Below, piece by piece: positions 1 to 7,018 of a DNA stretch of 9,660 nucleotides. The stretch spans positions 1 to 9,660 of the forward strand of contig URVP01000046.1 of assembly GCA_900551345.1 (NCBI GenBank). The letters are read 5' to 3'. A program made the translations under genes and the position numbers. A model generated the notes under the pieces. That model searched no databases and was not told where the DNA came from. It was given only the letters and a program-made list of their open reading frames with translations. The DNA is from an uncultured Eubacteriales bacterium. Lineage in GTDB: Bacteria > Bacillota > Clostridia > Monoglobales > UMGS1388. The stretch's first letter is position 1; each line of letters starts with the position of its first letter.

Positions 1-133
1 CTCCTGTAAGTGCACTCTCGTCTATCTTCATGCCGGCGTTTTCCGTGATCCTGCCGTCGGCAGGAACAAAATCTCCCGCTTCAAGACTTACTATATCTCC
101 ATCCTGAAGCACTCTGTTCTTTGATGGAATTCC
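1..133 (-). other. P-type cation ATPase actuator-domain fragment joined in frame to glgB
   Basis: Read on the minus strand in the glgB frame, the final 43 or so residues before the window edge are not GlgB. They contain GDIVSLEAGDFVPADGRI followed by KIDESALTG, the classic actuator-domain signature of Ca2+/cation P-type ATPases, just short of the expected TGES loop. The switch falls within the codons for HDEVVHG|IPSK, around 131-145. The segment IPSK before GDIV also matches P-type ATPases, so the shared VVHG-like stretch may be the crossover point. An assembly chimera at a short shared sequence is the simplest reading; a genuine rearrangement is the alternative. The ATPase identification is strong; the cause is inference. 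Confidence 0.85.
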
Positions 134-1480
134 GTGTACCACCTCATCATGGGATAATGGCAGCACATAATTTTCCGAAAAGGCATAAGTCAGCGAGAAT
201 GTGAGATTATTATGCACTCCCTTTCTGAAAAAGGGGTCCTGCTCCATGTATTTAAGCGAATCATTCATCCAGCCCATGTTCCACTTAAAATTAAAGCCCA
301 GTCCTCCCTGCTCCACAGGGTAAGTTATAAGAGGCCATGCGGTAGACTCTTCGGCAATCATCATAACATTGGGATAAACCTCAAAAATCCTTGTGTTAAG
401 TTTTTTAAGGAATTCCACTGCCTCAAGGTTTCCGTTTCCTCCGTATTTATTGGGCCGCCACTGTCCGCTCTGCCTGCCGTAATCCAAATACAGCATGGAG
501 GCAACTGCGTCCACACGAAGTCCGTCTATGTGATATTTTTCAAACCAATAGCACGCATTGGAGATAAGAAAGCAGTTTACCTCATTTCGTCCGTAGTCAA
601 AAATTCTTGTGCCCCAGTCCGGGTGTTCGCACTTTAACGGGTCGCTGTATTCATAGCAGTATCCCCCGTCAAACTCATAAAGTCCCTGTTCATCTTTGGG
701 AAAATGTGCCGGAACCCAGTCCAGAATAACACCGATACCTGCCTGGTGGCAAAGGTCGATAAACTTCATAAATTCTTTGGGCGTGCCGTATCTTGAGGTA
801 GGCGCATAATAGCCCGTGACCTGATACCCCCAGGATTTGTCATAAGGGTATTCGCTCATGGGCATAAGCTCAATATGGGTATATCCCATATCCTTAACAT
901 AAGGAATAAGCTCCTCCGCCATTTTTTCGTATCCGAAAGGACTGCCGTCCTCATACATACGCCAGGAGCCGAAATGCATTTCATATATATTTACCGGCTT
1001 GTTATACAGGGGCTTTTTGGAGTCCATCCATTCTTTATCGTTCCATTTGTAACCGTCCAGGTTATATACCTTGGACGCCGTACCGGGACGGGTTTCGCTG
1101 TGGAATCCGTACGGGTCGGATTTTAAAACTTCCTTTCCGCTGCGGGTTTCTATTACGAATTTATACGAGTCAAATTCCTTAACCCCTTCTATGATACATT
1201 CGTATATTCCGCCGTCGGTAATACGATGTGCCTCATGCTTATGATAATCCCAATCGCAAAAGCTTCCGGTAACATACACACTAACCGCATTGGGCGCCCA
1301 CACTCTGAAAACACATCCGTAATCATATATATGCGCGCCGAAGTATTCATATGCACAAAAGTTTGTACCTTCGTGAAACAAATATTCGGCAAGGCTTTCG
1401 TCTTTTCGTTCAAAGTATTTCACCTTTGTAACCAATCCTTTCAAAAAGCAAATCGTTCCATCGTATTTATGCAAAATCAT
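1..1480 (-). CDS. glgB: 1,4-alpha-glucan branching enzyme (GlgB), C-terminus replaced by P-type ATPase sequence; runs off the window
   Basis: GlgB (GH13, cytoplasmic) transfers alpha-1,4-glucan chains to alpha-1,6 positions during glycogen synthesis. Seen, numbering from ATG 1480: the N-terminal branching-enzyme signature YLFHEGTN, then a CBM48-like module (FRVWAPNA), then the barrel. Catalytic residues are all present: nucleophile D324 in DGLRVDAVASM, acid/base E377 in IAEEST, and H444-D445 in LPLSHDEVVHG. Directly after that motif the frame continues as P-type ATPase sequence, so the last barrel strand and the C-terminal beta domain (roughly 170 residues in typical GlgB) are missing. Catalysis is therefore unlikely for this version. 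Start: ATG 1480 has no clear ribosome site; GTG at 1423 follows AAGGA by 12 bases and fits the usual family N-terminus, so either is possible. An extended -10 promoter lies at 1525-1553. Identity as GlgB is firm; the intact length is unknown. Confidence 0.9.
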   Translation of the reverse strand, partial: MILHKYDGTICFLKGLVTKVKYFERKDESLAEYLFHEGTNFCAYEYFGAHIYDYGCVFRVWAPNAVSVYVTGSFCDWDYHKHEAHRITDGGIYECIIEGVKEFDSYKFVIETRSGKEVLKSDPYGFHSETRPGTASKVYNLDGYKWNDKEWMDSKKPLYNKPVNIYEMHFGSWRMYEDGSPFGYEKMAEELIPYVKDMGYTHIELMPMSEYPYDKSWGYQVTGYYAPTSRYGTPKEFMKFIDLCHQAGIGVILDWVPAHFPKDEQGLYEFDGGYCYEYSDPLKCEHPDWGTRIFDYGRNEVNCFLISNACYWFEKYHIDGLRVDAVASMLYLDYGRQSGQWRPNKYGGNGNLEAVEFLKKLNTRIFEVYPNVMMIAEESTAWPLITYPVEQGGLGFNFKWNMGWMNDSLKYMEQDPFFRKGVHNNLTFSLTYAFSENYVLPLSHDEVVHGIPSKNRVLQDGDIVSLEAGDFVPADGRITENAGMKIDESALTG

Positions 1481-1524
1481 CCATAATAATCACACGACAG
1501 CGGTTTAAGCTCGGTTTTGTAGAT

Positions 1525-1553
1525 ATTATACCATAATTTTCCTATTTTGTACA
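1525..1553 (-). promoter_or_regulatory. Predicted sigma-A promoter for glgB (extended -10)
   Basis: On the minus strand TATAAT (1530-1525) is preceded by TG one base away (TGGTATAAT), and lies exactly 17 bases after TGTACA (1553-1548), which matches 4 of 6 bases of TTGACA. Transcription would begin near 1518. This gives a leader of about 38 bases to ATG 1480, or about 95 bases to GTG 1423. Confidence 0.65.
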
Positions 1554-1674
1554 GCTTTTTTGTTATATTTTATTCAGATTTTTTATTTTATTTTATTACA
1601 TTTAACATATTAATATGAGATAATTAAAAATATAATAATATATACGATAAATATTATTATATTGCAGGTTGTTT

Positions 1675-1701
1675 TATAATATCCCCAAAAAAACAAAAGG
1701 A
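1675..1701 (+). promoter_or_regulatory. Possible -10 box and ribosome binding site of the GH13 gene
   Basis: A consensus TATAAT at 1675-1680 and the ribosome site AAAAGGA at 1695-1701 sit ahead of ATG 1714 (12-base gap). The -35 region at 1652-1657 is only AT-rich, so the promoter is tentative; the ribosome site supports the chosen start. Confidence 0.35.
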
Positions 1702-1713
1702 CATGATTATATT

Positions 1714-3474
1714 ATGTTTTCCTACAACTCAACAAAAAAGGAATATAAATCTCCTTTCGGTGCCGTATCAAGAGGCAGAAGGGTAACTTTCAGAGTAAAA
1801 TCCGATATGCAGCCTTATTTTGTATATCATTATGACGGAGAGCAAACAGGCACAGAGCTGGCAATGCAGTATGACCGTGACGGATTTTACCGTATTAATG
1901 TTTCATTCAAAAAAACGGGACTGTATTTTTATCATTTTGTTATTGACACCCCTGAGGGTCGTGTTACGGCAGGCTTAAAAGGCGGAGAATGTGCCCTGGG
2001 CGAGTGGCTGGACGAATGGCAGCTTACCGTGTATGACAAAGGCTTTTCCACCCCAAAGTGGGTTAAAGGCGGAATTATGTACCAGATTTTCCCCGACCGT
2101 TTCTGCCGCAGCGTTAAATACACACCCGGTAAAACGGTTAATGACAGGCACTTACACGAGGATTGGTATGATGTTCCCGAATTTATATACGACACCCCCG
2201 ATTTTAAGGCAAACGACTTTTTCGGCGGCAATATTGACGGAGTGATTGAAAAGCTGGGCTATCTTAAAGAGCTGGGAGTTACCATGATTTATTTTAACCC
2301 CATTTTTGAAAGCCCTGAAAATCACCGTTACAGTACGGGAAATTACAAAAAAATCGACCCCTATTTCGGCACAAACGAGGACTTTGAGCGTCTTGCAGAA
2401 AAGTGTCACCAACTGGGCATAAAAATCATACTTGACGGCGTATTCAGCCATACGGGAGCGGACAGTATATATTTTAACAAATACGGTCACTATCCCACCG
2501 TTGGCGCATATAACAGCAAGGAGTCGCCCTATTATCACTGGTACACTTTTCACGAGGACGGCAGCTATGACTGTTGGTGGAATTTTGAAAATCTGCCCAA
2601 TGTAAACGAGACGGCGCCCGACTATTTGGATTATATAACCGGCAAAGATAACGGAGTTCTCAGCTTTTGGCAGAAAAAAGGAGCGGACGGCTGGAGACTT
2701 GATGTTGCCGACGAGCTGCCCGACCTGTTTATCGACCGGCTTCGCCAAACGGTCAAAGGTCTTGACAGTGAGGCTTTTATAATCGGTGAAGTATGGGAGG
2801 ACGCAACAAACAAATTTGCATACGGCAACCGCCGCCGATACCTTACGGGCAAACAGCTTGACAGCGTTATGAACTACCCTTGGAGAACCGCAATACTCAA
2901 CTTTGTAAAGGAGGGCAGCGGAAAAGCTTTTGAAAAAAGCATAATGTCCATAGCTGAAAATTATCCTCCTCAGGTGCTTGACTGCCTTATGAACAGCCTG
3001 TCAACCCATGATACCCCCAGAATCATAAATGAATTGGGAGTTGAGCATGAGGTGGAGCCGGAAGATTACGCCTCCTACACCCTCACACCCGAAGAATACA
3101 GCAAAGGAAAAGAGCTTTTGAAAAAAGCGGCTTTCCTTCAATTTACTCTTCCGGGTATACCCTGCATATACTACGGTGACGAGGTGGGACTTACCGGATT
3201 TAAAGACCCGTACTGCCGCATGTGCTACCCCTGCGGCAGAGAGGACATTGACCTGCTTGAATTTTTCCGTTCCCTTGCAAAAATCCGCACCGAGCATACC
3301 GAACGCTTTACAGGCGGTATAGAATTTCTCACCGCCGACCACGGCTTTTTAAGCTACAAAAGACATAATATCATATGCACCCTATCACTTTATGACGAAT
3401 TAAAGGACACGGACAAAAAAGTTCTCTTTGAAGATAATCATTGCAGAATAGAAGAAATTCCGGAAGAAAGTTAA
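1714..3474 (+). CDS. Cytoplasmic GH13 alpha-glucan hydrolase (neopullulanase/cyclomaltodextrinase/alpha-glucosidase-like)
   Basis: 586-residue alpha-amylase-family enzyme expected to cleave alpha-glucosidic bonds in maltodextrins or glycogen-derived oligosaccharides. Seen: N-terminal beta-sandwich, residues 1 to about 108, resembling the CBM34/E-set domain of neopullulanases; barrel from about 118 (GGIMYQIFPDRF); region I DGVFSHTG (241-248); nucleophile D330 in GWRLDVADE; acid/base E359 in IIGEVWED; transition-state H432-D433 in LSTHDTPR; GIPCIYYGDE at 481-490; and a short C-terminal beta segment after about 530. All catalytic residues are present. No signal peptide, so intracellular. ATG 1714 is chosen over an upstream in-frame TTG (1669) because AAAAGGA (1695-1701) precedes it and homology begins after it. 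It is divergent from glgB, which suggests shared glucan metabolism. The GH13 call is firm; the exact subfamily and substrate are not determined. Confidence 0.92.
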   Translation: MFSYNSTKKEYKSPFGAVSRGRRVTFRVKSDMQPYFVYHYDGEQTGTELAMQYDRDGFYRINVSFKKTGLYFYHFVIDTPEGRVTAGLKGGECALGEWLDEWQLTVYDKGFSTPKWVKGGIMYQIFPDRFCRSVKYTPGKTVNDRHLHEDWYDVPEFIYDTPDFKANDFFGGNIDGVIEKLGYLKELGVTMIYFNPIFESPENHRYSTGNYKKIDPYFGTNEDFERLAEKCHQLGIKIILDGVFSHTGADSIYFNKYGHYPTVGAYNSKESPYYHWYTFHEDGSYDCWWNFENLPNVNETAPDYLDYITGKDNGVLSFWQKKGADGWRLDVADELPDLFIDRLRQTVKGLDSEAFIIGEVWEDATNKFAYGNRRRYLTGKQLDSVMNYPWRTAILNFVKEGSGKAFEKSIMSIAENYPPQVLDCLMNSLSTHDTPRIINELGVEHEVEPEDYASYTLTPEEYSKGKELLKKAAFLQFTLPGIPCIYYGDEVGLTGFKDPYCRMCYPCGREDIDLLEFFRSLAKIRTEHTERFTGGIEFLTADHGFLSYKRHNIICTLSLYDELKDTDKKVLFEDNHCRIEEIPEES

Positions 3475-3490
3475 AATTATTTATACTAAC

Positions 3491-3528
3491 AAAAAACCGC
3501 CTTTCATCAATGTGAAAGACGGTTTTTA
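3491..3528. terminator. Bidirectional Rho-independent terminator between convergent genes
   Basis: The arms AAAAACCG-C-CTTTCA and TGAAAG-A-CGGTTTTT form a stem of about 14 pairs with one mismatch and a 6-base loop. There is an A-run on the left and a T-run on the right, so it can end transcription of the GH13 gene on plus and of the peptidase gene on minus. It lies 17 bases after the GH13 stop and 12 bases beyond the peptidase stop. Confidence 0.85.
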
Positions 3529-3540
3529 TTCCGCTTAAAA

Positions 3541-4746
3541 TCAATATTCGCCCATACTGAAGTGCATAAAATCGTTGGAAGAGGTCCATATGCCCCATTC
3601 CCAGCCGTGTTTTTCAAACGCCTGTACTACGGAGTGACCGTTAAAATGTATTTCGGGAGAAATCGGGTCGGTAAGAGAAAACCTCTTTGCCCGCTCCTGC
3701 TCGTAATCGTCACTTCCGGCATATACCAGAGGATTGTCCGACGGGTTTATGTCCACTGCAAGACCGTTGGGGTGGAAACGGGTGTACATTATCCCCTCTT
3801 CGCTTCCTCTTGCACTTGCCATAATGGAAGATACAAAATCCGTCTGTGAAAAACGGAAACCGCCTATTTCGTTAATCTGATAGCCGCTTTCGATTATTTC
3901 ATCCATAATCAGCTTAAATTCTTCAGCAACTTCACGCCGTACATGGACGGTCTTATCTCCTACCGTTACAGGCTCCATAAGGGACATAAAGTCATTTTTT
4001 ATGGTCTCGCCTATTATTGGGTCTTCCGTCAGCTTAAAGTTAAAGGAAAGCAGAGGAATTCTTATTTCCTCCCCGTTTAGAGGGCACTCTTCATGACTGC
4101 CTACTCCGCCCTGCTTCTCGGCAAAACCATCTACCATATAAGCTCTGCCGTTTATATAATAGAACTTTTCGTCCTCGGAAAGGCCGTTTTTTGAAGAATC
4201 TACCGATTCATTAAGCCGCTGTGCTCCCTCGGACGCCAAAGTGCTGAGCTGCTGCTCATCGGGAACATAATCGGTAATAACTATTATACGGTCGCCCGTC
4301 CGGTCATTGCTTACATAATAAATATGTTTGCCCAGAATATTTTCAGCAGCCGCACGCAGTGGCAAGAAAAAGCTGCCGTATATAATCGAACTGTCAACAT
4401 CAAGCTGGATCTGTGTGCCGTCAACTGTTATGGCAGGGCTGTCCTTTACAATATGTGCAGTTTTTCCGCCGTATTTTATCTCAGCGGTTTTTGTTTCGCC
4501 GTTCCACGAAACCTCCGCACCGAAAGCCTCACTCACCGCACGAAGAGGCACAAGTACACGGTCGTTTGAAATGTACGGAAACAAAGCAGGGTTTGAGCTG
4601 TTTATGTTTTTTACTTCACCGTCCACCAGCATATTGGAATTGCCGGCAATCAGTATCACCTCTCCCGTACCTTCTGCCAGGGACACTATATGCATAGGCA
4701 TCAGGACAAGAGCCATTATAATTAACATCGTAACAAGTCTTTTCAT
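3541..4746 (-). CDS. Secreted M15/VanY-type zinc peptidase with copper-amine-oxidase-like N-terminal (stalk) domain
   Basis: 401-residue exported protein likely to cut peptidoglycan stem peptides, as a D-Ala-D-Ala carboxypeptidase or L-Ala-D-Glu endopeptidase. Seen: signal peptide 1-24 (MKRL, hydrophobic core, likely cleavage after SLA); a copper-amine-oxidase-like N-terminal domain (residues about 33-158, with VLVPLRAVSEAFGAEVSWNG and FFLPLRAAAE), a stalk common in Clostridia and Paenibacilli; an unassigned linker about 160-290; and a C-terminal M15 domain. Zinc ligands are H325 and D332 in FHPNGLAVDINP and H395 in DFMHF, with D392 as the probable catalytic acid, as in Ply500-type endolysins. 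GWEWGIW (381-387) is the usual segment before the last ligand. The start is set by AAGGTG five bases upstream. Family call firm; bond specificity not determinable. Confidence 0.88.
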   Translation of the reverse strand: MKRLVTMLIIMALVLMPMHIVSLAEGTGEVILIAGNSNMLVDGEVKNINSSNPALFPYISNDRVLVPLRAVSEAFGAEVSWNGETKTAEIKYGGKTAHIVKDSPAITVDGTQIQLDVDSSIIYGSFFLPLRAAAENILGKHIYYVSNDRTGDRIIVITDYVPDEQQLSTLASEGAQRLNESVDSSKNGLSEDEKFYYINGRAYMVDGFAEKQGGVGSHEECPLNGEEIRIPLLSFNFKLTEDPIIGETIKNDFMSLMEPVTVGDKTVHVRREVAEEFKLIMDEIIESGYQINEIGGFRFSQTDFVSSIMASARGSEEGIMYTRFHPNGLAVDINPSDNPLVYAGSDDYEQERAKRFSLTDPISPEIHFNGHSVVQAFEKHGWEWGIWTSSNDFMHFSMGEY

Positions 4747-4786
4747 TTCGTCACCTTCTTATTGGGTTTTTGCAAAATACATCATA

Positions 4787-4815
4787 AGTATATCACAGTA
4801 TGTCGAATTTTGCAA
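4787..4815 (-). promoter_or_regulatory. Predicted sigma-A promoter for the M15 peptidase gene
   Basis: On the minus strand TTGCAA (4815-4810) is followed after exactly 17 bases by TATACT (4792-4787), with TG one base before it (TGATATACT), which makes an extended -10. It lies about 40 bases upstream of the start codon. The -35 overlaps one of three TTTTGCAA-like motifs in this intergenic region. Confidence 0.6.
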
Positions 4816-4859
4816 ACGGTCAATATTTCCCTTTTTTGCAATTCAGGTTTTTGTTACTC

Positions 4860-4888
4860 TTGAAACCGCCGCTTCTGTATGATAAAAT
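4860..4888 (+). promoter_or_regulatory. Predicted sigma-A promoter for the small membrane protein and nitrilase genes
   Basis: TTGAAA (4860-4865) and TAAAAT (4883-4888) are separated by 17 bases, and TG one base before the -10 makes it extended (TGATAAAAT). Each box is one mismatch or close to consensus. A strong ribosome site, AAGGAGGAG (4907-4915), precedes the GTG start at 4923 and supports that start. Confidence 0.65.
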
Positions 4889-4922
4889 AGAAAAAACAGG
4901 TTAACTAAGGAGGAGATTTTCC

Positions 4923-5165
4923 GTGGTTGTATTAAAAGTCATATTTTCTGTTTTAGCCGTTCTTTTCAGCTTTGTAGGAGTAACAAAACTTTTGCCCTAT
5001 GATATTTCACTTCCCATAGCATTCTTTTTTCTGGGTATGGTGTTTCTGACAAACGCCAAAGAATGCCGCGACAAAGGCGCTAAGCGTGATATGGCAATTT
5101 TTATCGGTGTAACCATCTTTATTTATTCAATTACGGTTTACAATATCTTAACTCGCATATTTTAA
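4923..5165 (+). CDS. Small integral membrane protein, DUF3953-like
   Basis: 80-residue membrane protein of unknown function. Seen: GTG start preceded by AAGGAGGAG (4907-4915), so it is well translated; a hydrophobic segment at residues 3-21; a second at about 28-43 (ISLPIAFFFLGMVFLTNA); a basic/charged loop ECRDKGAKRD; and a third hydrophobic segment at about 57-76. Size and the layout 'Pxxxxxlxxmxl...E.r..K' in the central helix resemble the DUF3953 family of Bacillota, but that is recognition by pattern only. It is followed after 38 bases by the nitrilase gene and probably shares its transcript from the promoter at 4860-4888. No function can be assigned. Confidence 0.7.
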   Translation: MVVLKVIFSVLAVLFSFVGVTKLLPYDISLPIAFFFLGMVFLTNAKECRDKGAKRDMAIFIGVTIFIYSITVYNILTRIF

Positions 5166-5203
5166 CTGCTGTTTCAGATAAATATATTGATTATGGTGAT
5201 AAA

Positions 5204-6097
5204 ATGTCTGTATTTAAAACCGCTCTGATACAAAAGAAAGCAAAGCCCAACAATAAAAGCGAAAATCTTAAACTGGCTGTTAAGTATATAAAAGAAGCAA
5301 AGGACAAAGGCGCTGATATGGTGCTTTTCCCCGAAATGTGGTCAAACGGATACGCACCGCCTTTTGAGGGAGCTTTTACCAACCCCACAGACCCCCATTT
5401 TGCCCGTGAGCGTGCTCTATGGCTGGAAAATGGGGTAGAAACCGACAGCAGCTATGTAACAACTTTAAAACAGGCAGCCGCAGCAAGCCGCATTGGCGTA
5501 TGTGCAACATATCTTTCAAGGTCACAGGGCAGGTATCAAAACACCGCCGTAATCATTGACAGAGAGGGAAATATAATTTTAGATTACGCAAAGGTTCACA
5601 CCTGTGATTTTTCCCTGGAAAAGATTCTGCAAAGCGGCAGTGAGTTTAAAGTATGCGACTTTGACGGAGTTAAGATAGGCGTAATGATTTGTTACGACAG
5701 GGAGTTTCCCGAAAGTGCACGGGTGCTTATGCTTAAAGGAGCGGAAATAATTCTTGTACCCAATGCATGCGATATGAACCCTGCACGAATAAACCAGCTC
5801 AGCTCAAGGGCATTTGAAAATATGACAGGTGTTGCTATGGCGAATTATCCCGGCAAAGGCTGGGGATGTTCATGTGCATTTTCTCCCATTGTATTTGACG
5901 AAAAGGGCAGATACACCGACAATTTAATCGTCAAGGCGGACGATACTTCGGAAGATATTATCCTTGCACGGTTTGATATGGACAAGATAAGAGCTTACCG
6001 AAAAAACGAAACCTGGGGCAACGCTTACAGAAAGCCCGAAGCTTATACAGACCTTATAAGCAGAGAAGTCAAAGAGCCGTTTATCCGCAGCAAATAA
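5204..6097 (+). CDS. Carbon-nitrogen hydrolase (nitrilase superfamily)
   Basis: 297-residue cytoplasmic amidohydrolase that would hydrolyse a C-N bond (amide or carbamoyl group) through a cysteine acyl-enzyme. Seen: the nitrilase triad E44 in LFPEMW, K130 in YAKVHTCDF and C163 in MICYDREFPE, with the usual second glutamate at E139. The length matches single-domain members, which form alpha-beta-beta-alpha folds and assemble through dimers. The ATG follows GGTGATAAA, a modest ribosome site, and lies 38 bases after the small membrane protein stop, so co-transcription is likely. It resembles the N-carbamoylputrescine amidase/beta-ureidopropionase side of the superfamily, but neighbours give no pathway and the substrate is unknown. 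It converges on the DnaD-like gene with only 30 bases between stops; that gap has T-runs but no clear terminator hairpin. Confidence 0.88.
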   Translation: MSVFKTALIQKKAKPNNKSENLKLAVKYIKEAKDKGADMVLFPEMWSNGYAPPFEGAFTNPTDPHFARERALWLENGVETDSSYVTTLKQAAAASRIGVCATYLSRSQGRYQNTAVIIDREGNIILDYAKVHTCDFSLEKILQSGSEFKVCDFDGVKIGVMICYDREFPESARVLMLKGAEIILVPNACDMNPARINQLSSRAFENMTGVAMANYPGKGWGCSCAFSPIVFDEKGRYTDNLIVKADDTSEDIILARFDMDKIRAYRKNETWGNAYRKPEAYTDLISREVKEPFIRSK

Positions 6098-6127
6098 AAT
6101 AAACTTTTTTCAATTTTTTATCAGCAG

Positions 6128-7015
6128 TTAGCTAAAAAATTCGGAAAAATATATTTCGTCCAGTTCATCACCGTTAAACTCTCTTTCGTCAAAATTTTTA
6201 AAAGCGCTTTTTCTGCCCATACTTTTATCCACATTATCATAATTTGCCTTTTTCCTGATAAAGTTTCTTTGCGTGTATTCATCGGCAGTTCGTATGCCGT
6301 CGTCAAAACAGCCCTGAAGAGCACTTTTAATATAGCTCCAGCCGGTTTTGTTATTATCTCGGCAGTATTCCAGTATACAAATAACACACTCCTGCGTCAT
6401 TCCCTCATCAATATATTTTTCAATCCCGCTTGTAACGGACCTTGACGGGTTGGAGTTAATAAAATTAATATAATAATTTATTGCTTGTCCGTATTTGGGG
6501 GCGACGGGCGGAGGTGAAAAAGCTCTTTCATTTTCCTTCCCATTGCCATTGCCATTTACATTACCATTATTATTTTCATTTTCATTTACATTATCATTTA
6601 CATTAGCTGCAACTTTGCTACCTTCTTGCTTGACTTTTGCTTGAAGGTTGCTACCTTCTTGCTTGACTTTTGCTTGAGAGTTGCTGCACGCTTGCTTGAC
6701 TTTTGCTACATCTTCCTGCTTTTTTTCAGAATATATATCACCGTTGACATCTTCTTTTGACCCCTGTTTTTCTAATTCGGCTCTCTTATTTGCTGTTGAC
6801 TTACCTCCCATACGCCCGCTCTCCCTGCGGCGTATATTAGCGTCTATCTGCGGTTTTATAAGTATCCATACAGCCTGTGCCACTCCGTCCAATTCCGGAT
6901 CTGCCTCATTTAAGCCGTATTCAAACACTGCATTGTACACTTGAAGCTGCACCTCATCGGGCAGAATTTTTATTGCCTCGTAAAAACTTCTGTAAAACAC
7001 CATACTCTCGGTCAT
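6128..7015 (-). CDS. Phage-type replication protein: DUF6291-like N-terminus plus DnaD/DnaB_2 C-terminus
   Basis: 295-residue protein expected to act in replication initiation or helicase loading. Seen: N-terminal module 1-63 (MVFYRSFYEAIKILPDE, then YNAVFEYGLN and AVWILIKPQIDANIRR), typical of DUF6291 phage proteins; basic RRRESGRMGGKSTANKR (62-78); a long low-complexity linker at about 80-170 with three 11-residue repeats AKVKQEGSNLQ (104-136) and an Asn/Gly-rich tract (138-163); a DnaD-like domain at about 176-248 with the hallmark TGWSYIKSAL and DDGIRTADEY; and an acidic C-terminal tail. ATG 7015 is chosen because AGGAGGG lies about nine bases upstream; the open frame extends to ATG 7084 without a ribosome site. 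No phage structural or integration genes flank it, so it may be a lone phage remnant or a domesticated gene. Confidence 0.85.
   Translation of the reverse strand: MTESMVFYRSFYEAIKILPDEVQLQVYNAVFEYGLNEADPELDGVAQAVWILIKPQIDANIRRRESGRMGGKSTANKRAELEKQGSKEDVNGDIYSEKKQEDVAKVKQACSNSQAKVKQEGSNLQAKVKQEGSKVAANVNDNVNENENNNGNVNGNGNGKENERAFSPPPVAPKYGQAINYYINFINSNPSRSVTSGIEKYIDEGMTQECVICILEYCRDNNKTGWSYIKSALQGCFDDGIRTADEYTQRNFIRKKANYDNVDKSMGRKSAFKNFDEREFNGDELDEIYFSEFFS
6535..6606 (-). repeat. Low-complexity Asn/Gly/Glu-coding tract in the DnaD-like gene
   Basis: Imperfect short repeats of the type CATTTACATTATCATTT on the plus strand encode an Asn-rich run (N, G, E, V, D only) in the linker of the DnaD-like protein. 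This is probably a flexible, disordered tether between its two domains and a place where length can change by slippage. Confidence 0.75.
6615..6713 (-). repeat. Three tandem 33-base repeats inside the DnaD-like gene
   Basis: Three copies of a 33-base unit begin at 6615, 6648 and 6681 (plus-strand core CTTGCTTGACTTTTGCT). The first two copies are nearly identical; the third has diverged. Because 33 is divisible by three they encode 11-residue repeats (AKVKQ-[EA]-[GC]-SN-x-Q) without breaking the frame. Confidence 0.9.
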
Positions 7016-7018
7016 ATT

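Larger units (their letters stand above)
1481..1713. other. AT-rich divergent intergenic region between glgB and the GH13 hydrolase
   Basis: This stretch of about 230 bases is very AT-rich, especially 1556-1680, with many T and A runs. It holds the glgB promoter on the minus strand. On the plus strand a TATAAT at 1675-1680 lies upstream of the GH13 ribosome site, but no good -35 box is seen at the right distance. No RNA gene, clear operator or further ORF with a ribosome site is apparent. Confidence 0.6.

Noticed and set aside
212..1486. Plus-strand open frames (212-637, 875-1126, 1226-1486)
   Set aside because: Antisense to the continuous glgB frame with its conserved motifs.
1556..1680. 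Possible replication origin or phage attachment site in the AT-rich gap
   Set aside because: AT-rich but without DnaA-box clusters, iterons, integrase or tRNA nearby; fits an ordinary divergent promoter region.
2152..2748. Open frame of about 198 codons on the minus strand
   Set aside because: It lies entirely antisense to the GH13 barrel, whose catalytic motifs are intact; no ribosome site or recognisable domain.
4328..4882. Open frame of about 184 codons on the plus strand
   Set aside because: It overlaps the coding sequence for the signal peptide and stalk of the peptidase and the promoter region; composition is that of an antisense shadow.
6535..6713. Possible CRISPR array or iteron cluster
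   Set aside because: The repeats are tandem with no unique spacers and are in frame inside a coding sequence; 33-base units encode 11-residue protein repeats.
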